Shown: positions 1-9,981, counted from the stretch's first letter. The stretch: DNA of 29,958 bases from Mycobacterium botniense (GCF_010723305.1 NZ_BLKW01000001.1:1-29958); one strand, 5' to 3'. The notes: generated by a model from the letters alone, not told the origin. Made by a program: numbers and translations.

Positions 1-2974
1 GCGAGGAGGTTGTGACCAGCGAGGGCGTCATCGGGGGAAGGCGATCTGCTCAACCCCGATGAAATTCCACCCGCCAGATCGTCTTGCAGCAGCCGATTCT
101 GCGCAACCACGAGCTGGCCAAGCTGATCAACCTCGACCCCGAAATCGAGGTCAACGGCCGTCGGCACGGATTACGTTCCCAGGTGATTCGGTGCCTCTAC
201 CCGTGGCCGAGGGCGGCGCAGGCCTGAAGGCCGCGCTGGACGAGGTCCGGGCGCAAACGTCGGCGGCGATTGCCGACGGCGCGCGGATCATCATCCTCTC
301 CGATCGCGAGTCCGACGAAACCATGGCCCCGATCCCGTCGCTGCTGGCCGTGTCGGCGGTGCACCACCATCTGGTCCGGGCGTTTACGCACCCGGGTCGG
401 GCTGGTGGTGGAGTCCGGCGACGCCCGCGAGGTGCACCACATGGCCATGCTGGTGGGCTTCGGTGCCGGAGCCATCAATCCCTACATGGCGTTCGAGTCA
501 ATCGAAGACATGATCGACCGCGGGTGCTCGAAGACATCGACCGTGAGACTGCGCAACTACATCAAAGCCGCCGGCAAGGGTGTGTTGAAAGTGATGTCGA
601 AAATGGGCATCTCCACGCTGGCGTCCTACACGGAGCGCAGCTGTTCCAGGCGGTGGGCATCTCGCAGGAGTGCTCGACGAATATTTCACCGGTCTGAGCT
701 GTCCCACCGGTGGGATCACCCTCGACGACATCGCCGCCGACGTCGCCGATCGCCACCGGTTGGCGTTCCTGGATCGGCCTAACGACCGGGCGCACCGCGA
801 GCGGAGGTTGGCGGGGAATACCAGTGGCGCCGTGAGGGAGGTATCACCTGTTCAACCCCGAGACCGTCTTCAAACTTCAGCACTCCACCCGCACCGGCCA
901 GTACAAAATCTTCAAGGAGTACACGAAGCTGGTCGACGATCAGAGCGAGCGGCTGGCCACACTGCGCGGGCTGCTGAAGTTCAAAACGGGTGTGCGTCCG
1001 CCGGTGCCGCTCGATGAGGTGGAACCGGCCAGTGAGATCGTCAAGCGCTTCTCGACGGGGGCGATGAGCTACGGCTCGATCTCGGCCGAGGCACACGAGA
1101 CGCTGGCCATTGCGATGAACCGGCTGGGTGGACGTTCGAACTGGGGGGAGGGCGGCGAGCACGCCAGCCGCTACGAGCGTGACCCCAACGGTGACTGGCG
1201 CCGCAGCGCCATCAAACAGGTGGCCTCGGCCCGGTTCGGCGTCACTTCGCACTACCTGACGAACTGCACCGACATCCAGATCAAAATGGCCCAGGGCGCC
1301 AAACCCGGTGAGGGCGGGCAGCTTCCGGGCGCCAAGGTGTATCCGTGGATCGCCGAGGTGCGGCACTCGACCCCCGGGGTCGGGTTGATCTCCCCGCCGC
1401 CGCACCACGACATCTACTCCATCGAGGATCTGGCGCAGCTGATCTACGACTTGAAGAATGCCAACCCTGCGGCGCGGATTCACGTCAAGCTGGTCGCCGA
1501 GGTCGGCGTGGGCACAGTCGCCGCGGGTGTGTCCAAGGCGCACGCCGACGTGGTGTTGATCTCCGGGCACGACGGCGGAACCGGCGCGGCGCCGCTGACC
1601 TCACTGAAGCACGCCGGCGCGCCATGGGAGCTGGGGCTGGCCGAAACACAGCAGACATTGCTGCTCAACGGCCTGCGCGACCGGATCGTGGTCCAGGTGG
1701 ATGGGCAGCTTAAGACCGGACGCGACGTGATGATCGCCGCATTGCTGGGCGCCGAAGAGTTCGGTTTCGCCACAGCACCGTTGGTGGTGTCCGGCTGCGT
1801 CATGATGCGGGTATGTCATCTCGACACGTGCCCGGTGGGTGTAGCGACGCAGAACCCGATTCTGCGCCAGCGCTTCACCGGCAGGCCCGAGTTTGTCGAG
1901 AACTTTTTCCTGTTTATCGCTGAGGAAGTCCGTGAATACATGGCACAGCTGGGTTTCCGGACCCTCAACGAGGCCGTCGGTCAGGTCGGTTCGCTGGACA
2001 CCACCCTGGCGCGCGCGCACTGGAAAGCGCACAAACTCGACCTGACTCCTGTGCTACACGAGCCGGAGTCGGCATTTATGAATCAGGATCTGTACTGCAG
2101 CTCCAGCCAGGACCACGGTCTGGACAAAGCACTCGACCAGCAGCTGATCGTGATGAGCCGCGAGGCGCTGGACTCCGGAACCCCGGTGCGCTTCTCCACC
2201 ACCATTTCCAACGTCAACCGTACCGTGGGCACGATGCTTGGCCACGAAGTGACGAAAGCATATGGCAGTCAAGGTTTGCCGGATGGCACCATCGACATCA
2301 CCTTCGACGGATCTGCAGGTAACAGTTTCGGAGCGTTCCTGCCCAAAGGCATCACGCTGCGGGTATACGGTGACGCCAACGACTACGTCGGAAAGGGTTT
2401 GTCCGGAGGCCGTATCGTGATCCGTCCCCCGGACAACACGCCGGAAAACTATGTCGCCGAAGATAACATCATCGCCGGCAATGTGATCCTGTTCGGTGCC
2501 ACCAGCGGCGAGGCCTTCTTACGCGGTGTGGTCGGCGAACGGTTCGCGGTCCGCAACTCCGGCGCGCATGCGGTGGTCGAAGGAGTCGGTGACCACGGGT
2601 GCGAGTACATGACCGGCGGCCGGGTGGTCGTACTTGGCCGCACCGGACGCAACTTCGCGGCGGGCATGTCGGGGGGTGTGGCCTACGTGTACGACCCGGA
2701 TGGAACCTTCCCGAGCCACCTCAACACCGAAATGGTGGATCTTGACCAACTGGACGAGGACGACCTCGAGTGGCTGCACAGCATGATCGAAATGCATGTC
2801 GATGCCACTGATTCCGCGGTCGGCCAACGCATCCTGGCTGACTGGCCAACACAACAGCGGCACTTCGCCAAAGTGATGCCACGCGACTACAAGCGAGTGC
2901 TGCAGGCGATCGCTGAGGCGGAGCGCACCGGCACCGACGTCGACCAGGCAGTGATGGCGGCTGCCCATGGCTGA
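1..2974 (+). CDS. gltB: Glutamate synthase large subunit, 5'-truncated, frameshifted in first 850 bases
   Basis: Large (alpha) subunit of NADPH-dependent GOGAT, which transfers the glutamine amide to 2-oxoglutarate. The N-terminal amidotransferase domain lies outside the window; what remains is the central domain, the FMN-binding synthase domain and the C-terminal beta-helix. From 842 to the stop the frame is intact. It shows the synthase signature [10 protein letters not shown] near 1577, the 3Fe-4S motif C-x5-C-x4-C starting at 1796 ([16 protein letters not shown]), and Gly-rich GxxG repeats after 2280. Between 1 and 842 the protein is recognisable but jumps among three frames, with breaks near 35, 65, 204, 380, 524, 553, 634, 669, 801 and 840. 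Nearly all are explained by one or two missing bases. The gene overlaps gltD by 8 bases, so the two are translationally coupled. The identification is secure; the breaks are probably sequence error. Confidence 0.95.
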
Positions 2975-4419
2975 CCCGACGGGCTTTTTGAAGTACACCC
3001 ACCGGGAGCTGCCGAAACGTCGACCGGTGGAATTGCGTGTGCGCGACTGGAACGAAGTCTACGAAGACTTCGACGAGCGCATCGTGCGACGCCAGGCAAC
3101 CCGCTGTATGGACTGCGGTATTCCCTTCTGCCACAACGGGTGTCCACTGGGTAACCTGATCCCGGAGTGGAACGATCTGGTGCGCAGGGGCCGGTGGCGC
3201 GACGCGATCGAACGGTTACATGCCACCAACAACTTCCCGGATTTCACCGGGCGGCTGTGTCCAGCACCATGCGAGCCGGCATGTGTGCTCGGGATCAACC
3301 AGGACCCGGTGACTATCAAGCAAATCGAGCTGGAGATCATCGACCGCGCCTTCGAGGAAGGCTGGGTGCGGCCGCTGCCGCCGGACAGGCTGACCGGCAA
3401 AACCGTCGCGGTGGTCGGCTCAGGGCCGGCGGGCTTGCCGCCGCTCAGCAACCCGTGCCGGTCACAGCGTGACCGTCTTCGAGCGCGCCGACCGCATCGG
3501 AGGCCTGCTGCGTTACGGGATTCCCGAATTCAAGATGGAAAAGCGTCACCTCAACCGCCGGCTGGAACAGATGCAACAGGAGGGCACCGAATTTCGCACC
3601 AACGTCAACGTCGGGTGGACATCGCAGCCGATCAGCTCCGCGCCGAGTTCGACGCGGTGGTGCTGGCCGGTGGCGCCACCGCCTGGCGTGAACTGCCCAT
3701 TCCCGGTCGTGAACTCGATGGGATCCACCAGGCGATGGAGTATCTGCCATGGGCTAACCGGGTACAGGAAGGTGATGACGTGCTCGGGCCGGACGGTCAG
3801 CCACCGATCACAGCCAAAGGCAAGAGGGTCGTGATCATCGGTGGCGGCGATACCGGGGCCGACTGTCTGGGTACCGTGCACCGGCAAGGCGCGATCAGCG
3901 TGCACCAGTTTGAGATCATGCCCCGTCCGCCGGACACCCGCGCCGAATCCACCCGTGGCCAACCTATCCCCTGATGTATCGGGTGTCGGCGGCCCATGAG
4001 GAGGGCGGGTGTTCTCGGTTAACACTGAGGAATTCGTCGGCCGCAACGGGCATGTCACCGGGCTCAGGGGGCATGAGGTGCGAATGGAGAACGGCAGGTT
4101 TGTCAAGGTCGAGGGCACCGATTTCGAACTCGGGGCCGACCTGGTGCTGCTGGCGATGGGGTTTGTCGGCCCGGAGAAAGAGGGGCTGCTCACCGACCTG
4201 GGCGTCGAGTTCACCGACCGTGGTAACGTGGCCCGCGGCGACGATTTCAGCACCTCGGTGCCCGGCGTGTTTGTCGCCGGCGACATGGGCCGGGGTCAGT
4301 CACTGATCGTGTGGGCGATCGCCGAGGGCCGCGCTGCGGCGGCGGCCGTGGACCGCTACCTGATGGGGAGCAGCGCGCTGCCGGTCCCGATCAAGGCGAC
4401 GACCGCGCCGCAACGCTAG
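2967..4419 (+). CDS. gltD: Glutamate synthase small subunit, about five frameshifts
   Basis: Beta subunit of GOGAT: takes electrons from NADPH through FAD and passes them to the iron-sulfur clusters and FMN of GltB. It starts with ATG inside the end of gltB. The N-terminal iron-sulfur region has Cys47, 50, 55, 59 (C-x2-C-x4-C-x3-C) and Cys98, 102, 106 (C-x3-C-x3-C). An FAD Rossmann motif [10 protein letters not shown] follows at 147-156, an NADPH motif [12 protein letters not shown] near base 3832, and the FAD-closing motif [12 protein letters not shown] near 4269. Restored length is about 485 residues, normal for the family. The frame breaks near 3437, 3455, 3613, 3955 and 4010; each is repaired by adding one to a few bases (for example a missing G before position 3438). 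Likely a functional gene in a poorly called sequence. Confidence 0.94.
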
Positions 4420-4843
4420 CCCGGCTTTCATGGAACAGCGCCGATAATTGCTCGGCGAGTCGCTCAGCGTTTGCCAGCTGGTGGGTGTGTAATAACCGGA
4501 TGTGGCTCTGCGTTAAAGTGGAGTCCAGGTTCAGTCGACCGATTGCTGGAGTGATCACCGTGCCTCTCACCGCAATACCGCAGTCACGGGTGGGACGAAT
4601 CGCCTGGTCATTGTTCCGACACCCGTTGAAGAGCCGTGAGTTCCCGGCCAAGCACGAACGGCTGGTCACAGCTGAGGATCTGTTGCGTTTCGGGGTGTAG
4701 TCCAGGCTGACGCGCGCGCTGGCTACCGCATCGACATTTGCTCAGTTTTATTAAATTGTTATCTGAGGGCGATGGCGCGGAGATATCGCCCGGCCTCAAC
4801 CAGGCGGGGCGGTTCGGCTGCCGCGCATGACCCGGCCAGCCGG
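4420..4843. other. Intergenic region between convergent genes; no supported gene
   Basis: This 424-base gap lies between the 3' ends of gltD and the LLM oxidoreductase. Two small overlapping frames can be drawn. One on plus would start at GTG 4560 and end at 4700 (46 residues). One on minus spans 4391-4669 (92 residues) and overlaps the gltD stop. Neither resembles a family I recognise, and G+C at third positions is weaker than in neighbouring genes. Short imperfect stems (GGCTGCC against GGCCAGCC near 4806-4842) could serve as a terminator but lack a U tract. Given the error rate of this sequence, a broken small gene cannot be excluded. Confidence 0.4.
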
Positions 4844-5699
4844 TCACTCTCGATCGCATAAGCCCGAGTCCCGGATGGCCTCAGCCAGCGGCTGCAGCAC
4901 GGCCGGGTCATGCGGCGGTGCGATATACACGATTCCCAGGTCCAGTCCTTCGGCTTCCAGCGCCGCCGCGTTCTCGATGACCTGCCCGTAGTTGCGGTCC
5001 GGCCCCAGAAAAAGGTGCGCAGAAAGCGTGATCGCCTCGGGGTCCCGGCCGATATCGGCACAATGGGCGGCCAGCACGTCGCGCTTACGGGCGAATTCCT
5101 CGGCCGGGCCGCCGACGAAGTTCCAGTGCTGGGCATACCGCGCGGTGATGCGCAGCGTCCGTTTTTCGCCGCTGCCGCCGATGCAGATCGGCGGGTGCGG
5201 GCGCTGCGGGCCCTTGGGCTCGTTGCGAGCGTCTTTGAGCTGGTAGTAACGGCCGTTGAAGGTTGTGGTCTCCTGGCTGAGCAGGCTGGTCAGCACCTGG
5301 CAGGCTTCCTCGAATCGGTCCATGCGCTCTTTGATGCTGCCTAACTCGATGCCATACGCGCCCGACTCTTCTTCATTCCAGCCGGCGCCGATGCCCAGTT
5401 CGAGTCGGCCACCGGAGATGATGTCAAGTGCTGCGGCCATATTGGCCAGCACCGCGGGGGTGACGGTAGTGGATACCGGTCACCAGAGTGCCCAGCCGAA
5501 GCCGCGTGGTGGCCTGCGCGAGCGCGGTCAGCGTGGTCCAGCCTTCCAGGCAGGGGCCGGTGGAATCCGAGAAGATCGGATAGAAGTGGTCGAACGTCCA
5601 TCCAGACTCGAAGACCTCGATATCGTCGGCTTGCTTCCAGAGGGCCAGCATGTCGGTCCAGGTCGTGTGTTGCGGCGAGGTTTTGAAGGCGAATCGCAT
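4844..5699 (-). CDS. LLM-class F420-dependent oxidoreductase, Rv1855c-like, one frameshift
   Basis: Luciferase-like TIM-barrel flavin/F420 oxidoreductase; the natural substrate is unknown. It begins MRFAFKTSPQHTTWTDML and carries the blocks FESGWTFDHFYPIFSD, GRLELGIGAGWNEEES and CIGGSGEKRTLRITARYA. These are the blocks I associate with the Rv1855c type of the F420 subfamily. The frame breaks at 5456-5460, where a run of five G on plus reads one base too long relative to the protein (HPAVLANMAA). Restored length is about 284 residues. The start at 5699 has TACTTT six bases upstream, suggesting a leaderless transcript, and it diverges from the next gene by 44 bases. In M. tuberculosis this family member sits elsewhere, so its place here is a local difference. 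Confidence 0.88.
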
Positions 5700-5705
5700 G
5701 ATCTG

Positions 5706-5734
5706 AAAGTACCCGGAGACCACGCGACTACACT
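5706..5734. promoter_or_regulatory. Divergent leaderless-type -10 elements
   Basis: On minus, TACTTT (5706-5711) lies 6 bases before the ATG of the LLM oxidoreductase. On plus, TACACT (5729-5734) lies 9 bases before the ATG at 5744. Both fit the mycobacterial TAnnnT -10. The 44-base gap leaves room for little else, so each transcript must begin at or within a few bases of its start codon. Confidence 0.5.
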
Positions 5735-5743
5735 CGGCGCGCA

Positions 5744-6175
5744 ATGAGCTGCGACCTTGGTCTGGACACCACAATCACGCTGCTGGGGGCCGGCGTGCTC
5801 TTTATGCTTGCGCTGGGCCTCGGTGTCTGGAAGTACCGCCAGATGGTGAGCGCCGAGGATCACCGCGCTCATCCCTATGTCGATATCGCGCACCGGGCCG
5901 CGCTCCTGTATTCGTTCGCGACCCTGCTGATCGCGGTCTTCGTGGAACTGAGCGCCTGGCCGGCGTGGGTGAACTTGACCGCGGCGATGGTAGCGGTGTT
6001 TTTCTTCCTGGCGGCCACGGTCAGCTATATCACTCATGGCCTGCTCCGCGACACCACCAACCAATTCGAACGGCGCACCCGGGGCACAGCGGTGTCCATG
6101 ACGATGCTCATCGTCGGTGAAATCGGCGGCTTCGGAGTGGTGTTCGCAGGGTTCATCGCAGGGCAGCTGGGGTGA
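5744..6175 (+). CDS. Four-helix membrane protein (Rv3857c position)
   Basis: A 143-residue protein with four hydrophobic segments: about 9-28 (ITLLGAGVLFMLALGLGVW), 50-66, 73-95 (LTAAMVAVFFFLAATVSY) and 120-141. Short basic loops lie between them. It has no signal peptide and no recognisable enzymatic motif. It lies where M. tuberculosis has the shorter membrane protein Rv3857c, just upstream of the PHP gene on the same strand (19-base gap to the PHP start at 6195), so co-transcription is likely. The frame is intact, unlike many neighbours. Function unknown. Confidence 0.8.
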   Translation: MSCDLGLDTTITLLGAGVLFMLALGLGVWKYRQMVSAEDHRAHPYVDIAHRAALLYSFATLLIAVFVELSAWPAWVNLTAAMVAVFFFLAATVSYITHGLLRDTTNQFERRTRGTAVSMTMLIVGEIGGFGVVFAGFIAGQLG

Positions 6176-6194
6176 CGCGGGCACACTGAAGGCT

Positions 6195-7205
6195 ATGGAT
6201 CCGGTGACCGCGCTCCGGCAGATCGCCTACTACAAAGATCGGGCCCGCGATGATCCGCGGCGGGCGATGGCCTACCGGCGGGCAGCCGATGTCCTGGCGG
6301 CCCTGGACGACGCCGAACGCGAACGTCACGGCCGAGCCAACAGCTGGCAGAGCTTGCCGGGCGTCGGACCGAAGACGGCCCAGGTGATCGCCCAGGCGTG
6401 GGCGGGTCGTGAACCTGATCTTCTGGTGCAATTACGCTCTGCCGCAACAGACTTGGGTGGCGGCGAGATCCGGGCAGCGCTGCGTGGTGATTTGCATCTG
6501 CATTCAAACTGGTCGGATGGTTCCGCGCCGATCGAGGAGATGATAGCCACTGCGCAGACGTTGGGGCATGAGTACTGCGCGTTAACCGATCACTCACCGC
6601 GGCTGACGATCGCCAACGGCTTGTCCCCGGAACGGCTGCGCCGACAGCTAGAGGTGATCGCGGGGTTACGGGAGCAGTTCGCCCCGATGCGCCTCCTGAC
6701 TGGCATCGAGGTCGACATTCTCGACGACGGCAGCCTAGATCAGGAGCCCGAGCTGCTGGCCCGCCTCGACATTGTGGTGGCCAGTGTGCATTCGACGTTG
6801 GCGATGGACTCAGTAGCGATGACCCGCCGGATGCTGCGGGCCGTGGCGAACGAGCACGTCGATGTACTCGGCCATTGCACCGGTCGGCTAGTTGCGGGTA
6901 ACCGCGGAATCCGGGCCGAGTCCAGCTTCGACGCCGAGGCGGTGTTCACCGCCTGCCGCGAGCACGGGACCGCGGTGGAGGTCAACTCTCGCCCGGAACG
7001 GCGTGACCCGCCGATGCGTTTGCTGAATCTGGCGCGTGATCTCGGCTGCCTGTTCAGTATCGACAGCGATGCGCATGCGCCCGGCCAACTCGACTTCCTC
7101 GGCTACGGCGCACAGCGTGCCCTGGACGCCAAAGTACCCGTTGACCGGATCGTCAACACCTGGCCGGTCGAGCAATTGCTCACCTGGGCAGGCTCGCAGG
7201 ATTGA
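6195..7205 (+). CDS. Helix-hairpin-helix / PHP domain metal-dependent hydrolase
   Basis: 336 residues, matching Rv3856c in position and length. The N-terminal 95 residues resemble the DNA polymerase X 8-kDa region, with a helix-hairpin-helix at 51-71 (LPGVGPKTAQVIAQAW). The PHP domain starts at about 97: metal ligands H101-L-H103 in GDLHLHSNWSDGS, D132-H133, the Glu of GIEVDIL and the Asp/His of SIDSDAHAP near the C terminus. The architecture is that of PolX minus the nucleotidyltransferase core, suggesting a DNA-binding phosphoesterase. ATG 6195 was chosen over the upstream in-frame 6117 because the latter lies inside the preceding gene and family homology begins at MDPVTALRQIA. The stop abuts the restored 3' end of convergent ethR. 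Confidence 0.9.
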   Translation: MDPVTALRQIAYYKDRARDDPRRAMAYRRAADVLAALDDAERERHGRANSWQSLPGVGPKTAQVIAQAWAGREPDLLVQLRSAATDLGGGEIRAALRGDLHLHSNWSDGSAPIEEMIATAQTLGHEYCALTDHSPRLTIANGLSPERLRRQLEVIAGLREQFAPMRLLTGIEVDILDDGSLDQEPELLARLDIVVASVHSTLAMDSVAMTRRMLRAVANEHVDVLGHCTGRLVAGNRGIRAESSFDAEAVFTACREHGTAVEVNSRPERRDPPMRLLNLARDLGCLFSIDSDAHAPGQLDFLGYGAQRALDAKVPVDRIVNTWPVEQLLTWAGSQD

Positions 7206-7883
7206 TCAGCTCTCCGGCCGCGTGGTCGGCAGACCTGTCCCTGAGCTGGTGTCACCGTAGATGCTGGTGACCCAGATGTGTCAGCGTGTCCAGCACACGG
7301 GCTTCCGGCACGGAGGGTTGTTCGGCGGCGAACGATGCGAATAGCACCCGCTCGTTCATCAGGTTCAAGGCGGTGGCCAGCTCCCGTGCCGGCAGGGTGT
7401 TTGGCGCCGTGCCCCGGGCGCGCTCAGCCTCGATGGCGGTAGCGGTGTGCGTGATCCACTTCTGCATGAACGTCGACCACAGCTGGCGAACATCGGGACT
7501 GATGTCCCGGGCTGCCCACCCGGCCCGAGTCACACCCGGTGTGACCCGAACGTCTCGAAGAACACGTTAATACCAATGCGCCACATCTCCTCACGGTGGC
7601 CCGGCGGGCTCTCAATGAGGCGTTCCAGCGCGGTGTCCGCCTCGGTGACCACCCGATCCAGCAAGGTCAGCAGCACCGCTTCCTTGGAAGCGAAGTAGAA
7701 GTAAAACGTCGGCCGGGAGATGCCGGCACCCTTAGCCAAGTCGTCCACCGAGATATCGGGCAACGGCCGCTCGTCGAGCAGGCGTTCAGCGGTGGCCAGG
7801 ATCGCCAGTTCACGGTCGTCACCGGAAGGACGTGCGGAACGCCGGCCGCGGCTCGGAGGGGGACGGACAGCAGGACCGGTCAC
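7206..7883 (-). CDS. ethR: TetR-family repressor EthR, two frameshifts
   Basis: Repressor of the adjacent monooxygenase gene ethA. The TetR helix-turn-helix is visible as DISVDDLAKGAGISRPTFYF, followed by YFASKEAVLLTLLDRVV. The C-terminal ligand-binding half contains LWSTFMQKWI and ELATALNLMNERVLFASFA. Two breaks occur: one near 7540, where a G is missing between GSHR and TRAGWAAR, and one near 7280, where two bases are missing before WVTSIYG. With both restored the protein ends at 7206 and is about 226 residues, close to the usual 216. The start is GTG at 7883, with TAAGCT seven bases upstream. The effector is unknown from sequence. Confidence 0.92.
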
Positions 7884-7890
7884 GACCCCG

Positions 7891-7896
7891 AGCTTA
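7891..7896 (-). promoter_or_regulatory. Candidate ethR -10 element
   Basis: TAAGCT on minus, seven bases before the ethR GTG, fits a leaderless TAnnnT promoter. It lies next to the EthR operator, so autorepression would be expected. Confidence 0.5.
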
Positions 7897-7902
7897 CGCC
7901 AT

Positions 7903-7947
7903 GTCGACAATATCGACGCAGTGTTGACTCTATCAACAGTGTGTTGA
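7903..7947. promoter_or_regulatory. EthR operator between ethR and ethA
   Basis: Three GTYGA elements recur at an exact 20-base period (7903, 7923, 7943). The first two are each perfect inverted repeats with a 5-base centre: GTCGA-CAATA-TCGAC at 7903-7917 and GTTGA-CTCTA-TCAAC at 7923-7937. The third, GTTGA at 7943-7947, is a lone half-site touching the ethA -10. EthR of M. tuberculosis is known to bind the equivalent intergenic region cooperatively as several dimers, which suits this phased layout. Assigning this DNA as the operator is inference from position and symmetry. Confidence 0.8.
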
Positions 7948-7953
7948 TACGGT
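7948..7953 (+). promoter_or_regulatory. Candidate ethA -10 element
   Basis: TACGGT six bases before the ATG at 7960, placing transcription start at the start codon. It directly follows the third EthR half-site, so bound EthR would cover the -10. Confidence 0.5.
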
Positions 7954-7959
7954 GGCCGT

Positions 7960-9426
7960 ATGACTGAGCACCTTGATGTCCTCATCGTCGGGGCTGGCAT
8001 TTCAGGCGTGAGCGCGGCCTGGCACCTCCAAGAACGCTGCGCAACGAAGAATTACGCGATTGTGGAGAAGCGCCAGAGCATGGGCGGCACGTGGGATCTG
8101 TTTCGTTATCCAGGCATTCGCTCAGACTCGGATATGTACACCTTAGGCTTCCGGTTTCGGCCCTGGACCGGGCACCAGTCCATCGCGGAGGGGCAGCCGA
8201 TTCTCGAATACCTGAAAAGCACTGCCGTGATGTACGGCATCGACAAGCGCATCCGGCTGAACCACAAAGTGATTGGTGCCGACTGGTCCAGCGCAGAGAA
8301 TCACTGGACCGTCCGCGTCGAAAACGACGGTGCGGAACAGTCGATAACGTGTTCGTTCCTGTTTTTATGCAGCGGGTACTACAACTACGAGCAGGGCTAC
8401 TCGCCCACGTTCGCCGGTGCGGAGGATTTCACCGGGCCGATTATTCATCCGCAGCACTGGCCCGAGGACCTCGATTACACGGGCAAGAACATCGTCGTCA
8501 TCGGCAGCGGCGCTACCGCAGTCACTTTGGTTCCGGCACTGGTGAATTCCGGAGCCGGCCATGTCACGATGTTGCAGCGTTCGCCGACATATATCGTCTC
8601 CCAGCCTGACCGGGAGCCGTGGGCGGACAAGCTCAAATGGTTGTCTGATGAGAAGGCCTACACCGTGATCCGGTGGAAAAACGTGCTCCGCCAGTCGCTC
8701 GTCTACCAGGCCTGCCGGACGCTGCCGACGCGAATGCGCAAAATTTTGATGGACCTGGTCAAACGCCAGCTGCCCGAAGGCTATGACGTCGAAACACACT
8801 TCGGTCCCCGCTACAACCCGTGGGACCAACGGCTGTGCCTAGTGCCCAACGGGGATTTGTTTCGCACCATCCGCCACGGCAAGACCGAGGTGGTGACTGA
8901 CACGATTGAGCGGTTCACCGCGACCGGTGTCGCGCTACGCTCCGGGCGTGAGCTGCCGGCTGACATTATCGTCACCGCCACGGGATTGAACCTACAGCTA
9001 TTCGGTGGTGCGACCGTGAGTGTCGACGGACAGCCCGTGGACCTGACCCGGACGATGGCCTACAAGGGCATGATGCTCTCCGGCCTCCCCAATCTGGCCT
9101 ACACCGTCGGCTACACCAACGCCTCGTGGACCTTGAAGGCCGACCTGGTGTCAGAGTTTGTCTGCCGTCTGTTGAACTACATGGACGCCAACGGATTTGA
9201 CACGGTTGTGCCGGAACATCCGGGGCCGCACGTCGATGAGCGGCCTTTTATGGAGTTCACCCCCGGCTATGTGCTGCGGTCGCTTGATGAACTGCCCAAA
9301 CAGGGTTCACGCACACCGTGGCGGTTGAATCAGAACTACCTGCTGGACCTACGGCTGATCCGGTACGGCAAGATTGCCGACGAAGGTTTGCGGTTCAGCA
9401 AACACACTGCCGCGGTCACCGTTTAG
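7960..9426 (+). CDS. ethA: Baeyer-Villiger monooxygenase EthA
   Basis: Flavin-dependent NADPH monooxygenase of 488 residues that inserts oxygen next to carbonyls or oxidises thioamides. In M. tuberculosis it activates ethionamide. Visible features: FAD Rossmann GAGISG at 11-16, the Baeyer-Villiger fingerprint F-x-G-x3-H-x3-W-P at 157-168 (FTGPIIHPQHWP), a second Rossmann GSGATA at 182-187, and the conserved GGTWDLFRYPGIRSDSDM at 42-59. The frame is intact and length matches the family (489 in M. tuberculosis). It is divergent from its repressor ethR. The 3' end converges with rraA across 43 bases. Confidence 0.95.
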   Translation: MTEHLDVLIVGAGISGVSAAWHLQERCATKNYAIVEKRQSMGGTWDLFRYPGIRSDSDMYTLGFRFRPWTGHQSIAEGQPILEYLKSTAVMYGIDKRIRLNHKVIGADWSSAENHWTVRVENDGAEQSITCSFLFLCSGYYNYEQGYSPTFAGAEDFTGPIIHPQHWPEDLDYTGKNIVVIGSGATAVTLVPALVNSGAGHVTMLQRSPTYIVSQPDREPWADKLKWLSDEKAYTVIRWKNVLRQSLVYQACRTLPTRMRKILMDLVKRQLPEGYDVETHFGPRYNPWDQRLCLVPNGDLFRTIRHGKTEVVTDTIERFTATGVALRSGRELPADIIVTATGLNLQLFGGATVSVDGQPVDLTRTMAYKGMMLSGLPNLAYTVGYTNASWTLKADLVSEFVCRLLNYMDANGFDTVVPEHPGPHVDERPFMEFTPGYVLRSLDELPKQGSRTPWRLNQNYLLDLRLIRYGKIADEGLRFSKHTAAVTV

Positions 9427-9469
9427 ACAGTGCGCCAGTGATAGGGGTGAAAGCTCGGACGCCGCAGCT

Positions 9470-9972
9470 CTAGCCCGACCTCGGGGTCGGCGATGGCGCG
9501 GGAGTGACGACGACAATACCGTCGTCGTCACTGTAGGCGATATCGCCGGGCACGAACATCACCCCAGGTGAACCACCACATCACGTTCACCGGCACCGGT
9601 CTTGGTGCTCGTGCGCGGGTTGGTGCCGAGTGCTTTAATACCAATGTCGATCTCGCGCAGCGCGGCGGCATCCCGGACCGCTCCGTAGATGATCAGCCCC
9701 GCCCACCCATTGGCGTATGCCGAGCCGGCAATAACGTCGCCGACCAGTGCGGTGTGCAGTGACCCGGCGCCGTCAACAATCAGCACCCGGCCATGACCCG
9801 GCTCGGCGAGCACCGATTTGACCAACGCGTTGTCCTGAAAGCAGCGCACCGTGCTGATCGTTCCGGCGAACTGGGTACGGCCACCGAACTGGCGGAACTG
9901 CACATCGCAGCTGCGCACACCGGGACCGATTGCATCAACCAAATCCGCGGTGGCCCGGAAGGTTACCGGCAC
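9470..9972 (-). CDS. rraA: RraA-family protein (formerly annotated menG), one frameshift
   Basis: Homologue of the regulator of ribonuclease E activity A; the mycobacterial role is not settled. The family core is plain: [40 protein letters not shown] and [20 protein letters not shown]. The frame stops at 9559 because one G is missing in the run after HLG. Restoring it yields [17 protein letters not shown], the normal C terminus, and extends the gene to 9470 (about 167 residues versus 157 in M. tuberculosis). The start is GTG at 9972, only 9 bases after the stop of the H-NS-like gene, so it is the last gene of a minus-strand operon. Confidence 0.92.
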
Positions 9973-9981
9973 CGTGACATA

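Noticed and set aside
1..860. Programmed ribosomal frameshifting in gltB
   Set aside because: Ten shifts without slippery sites or stimulatory structures; simple missing bases explain them.
779..1570. 263-residue open frame on minus inside gltB
   Set aside because: Antisense shadow of a conserved GC-rich gene; composition is His/Arg/Gly-rich with no family resemblance.
3546..4286. 246-residue open frame on minus across gltD
   Set aside because: Ser/Pro/Thr-rich shadow of the plus-strand coding region; gltD homology runs through the whole segment.
4391..4669. 92-residue minus frame past gltD
   Set aside because: Overlaps gltD antisense, no start signal, no recognised family; kept only as a remark in the intergenic entry.
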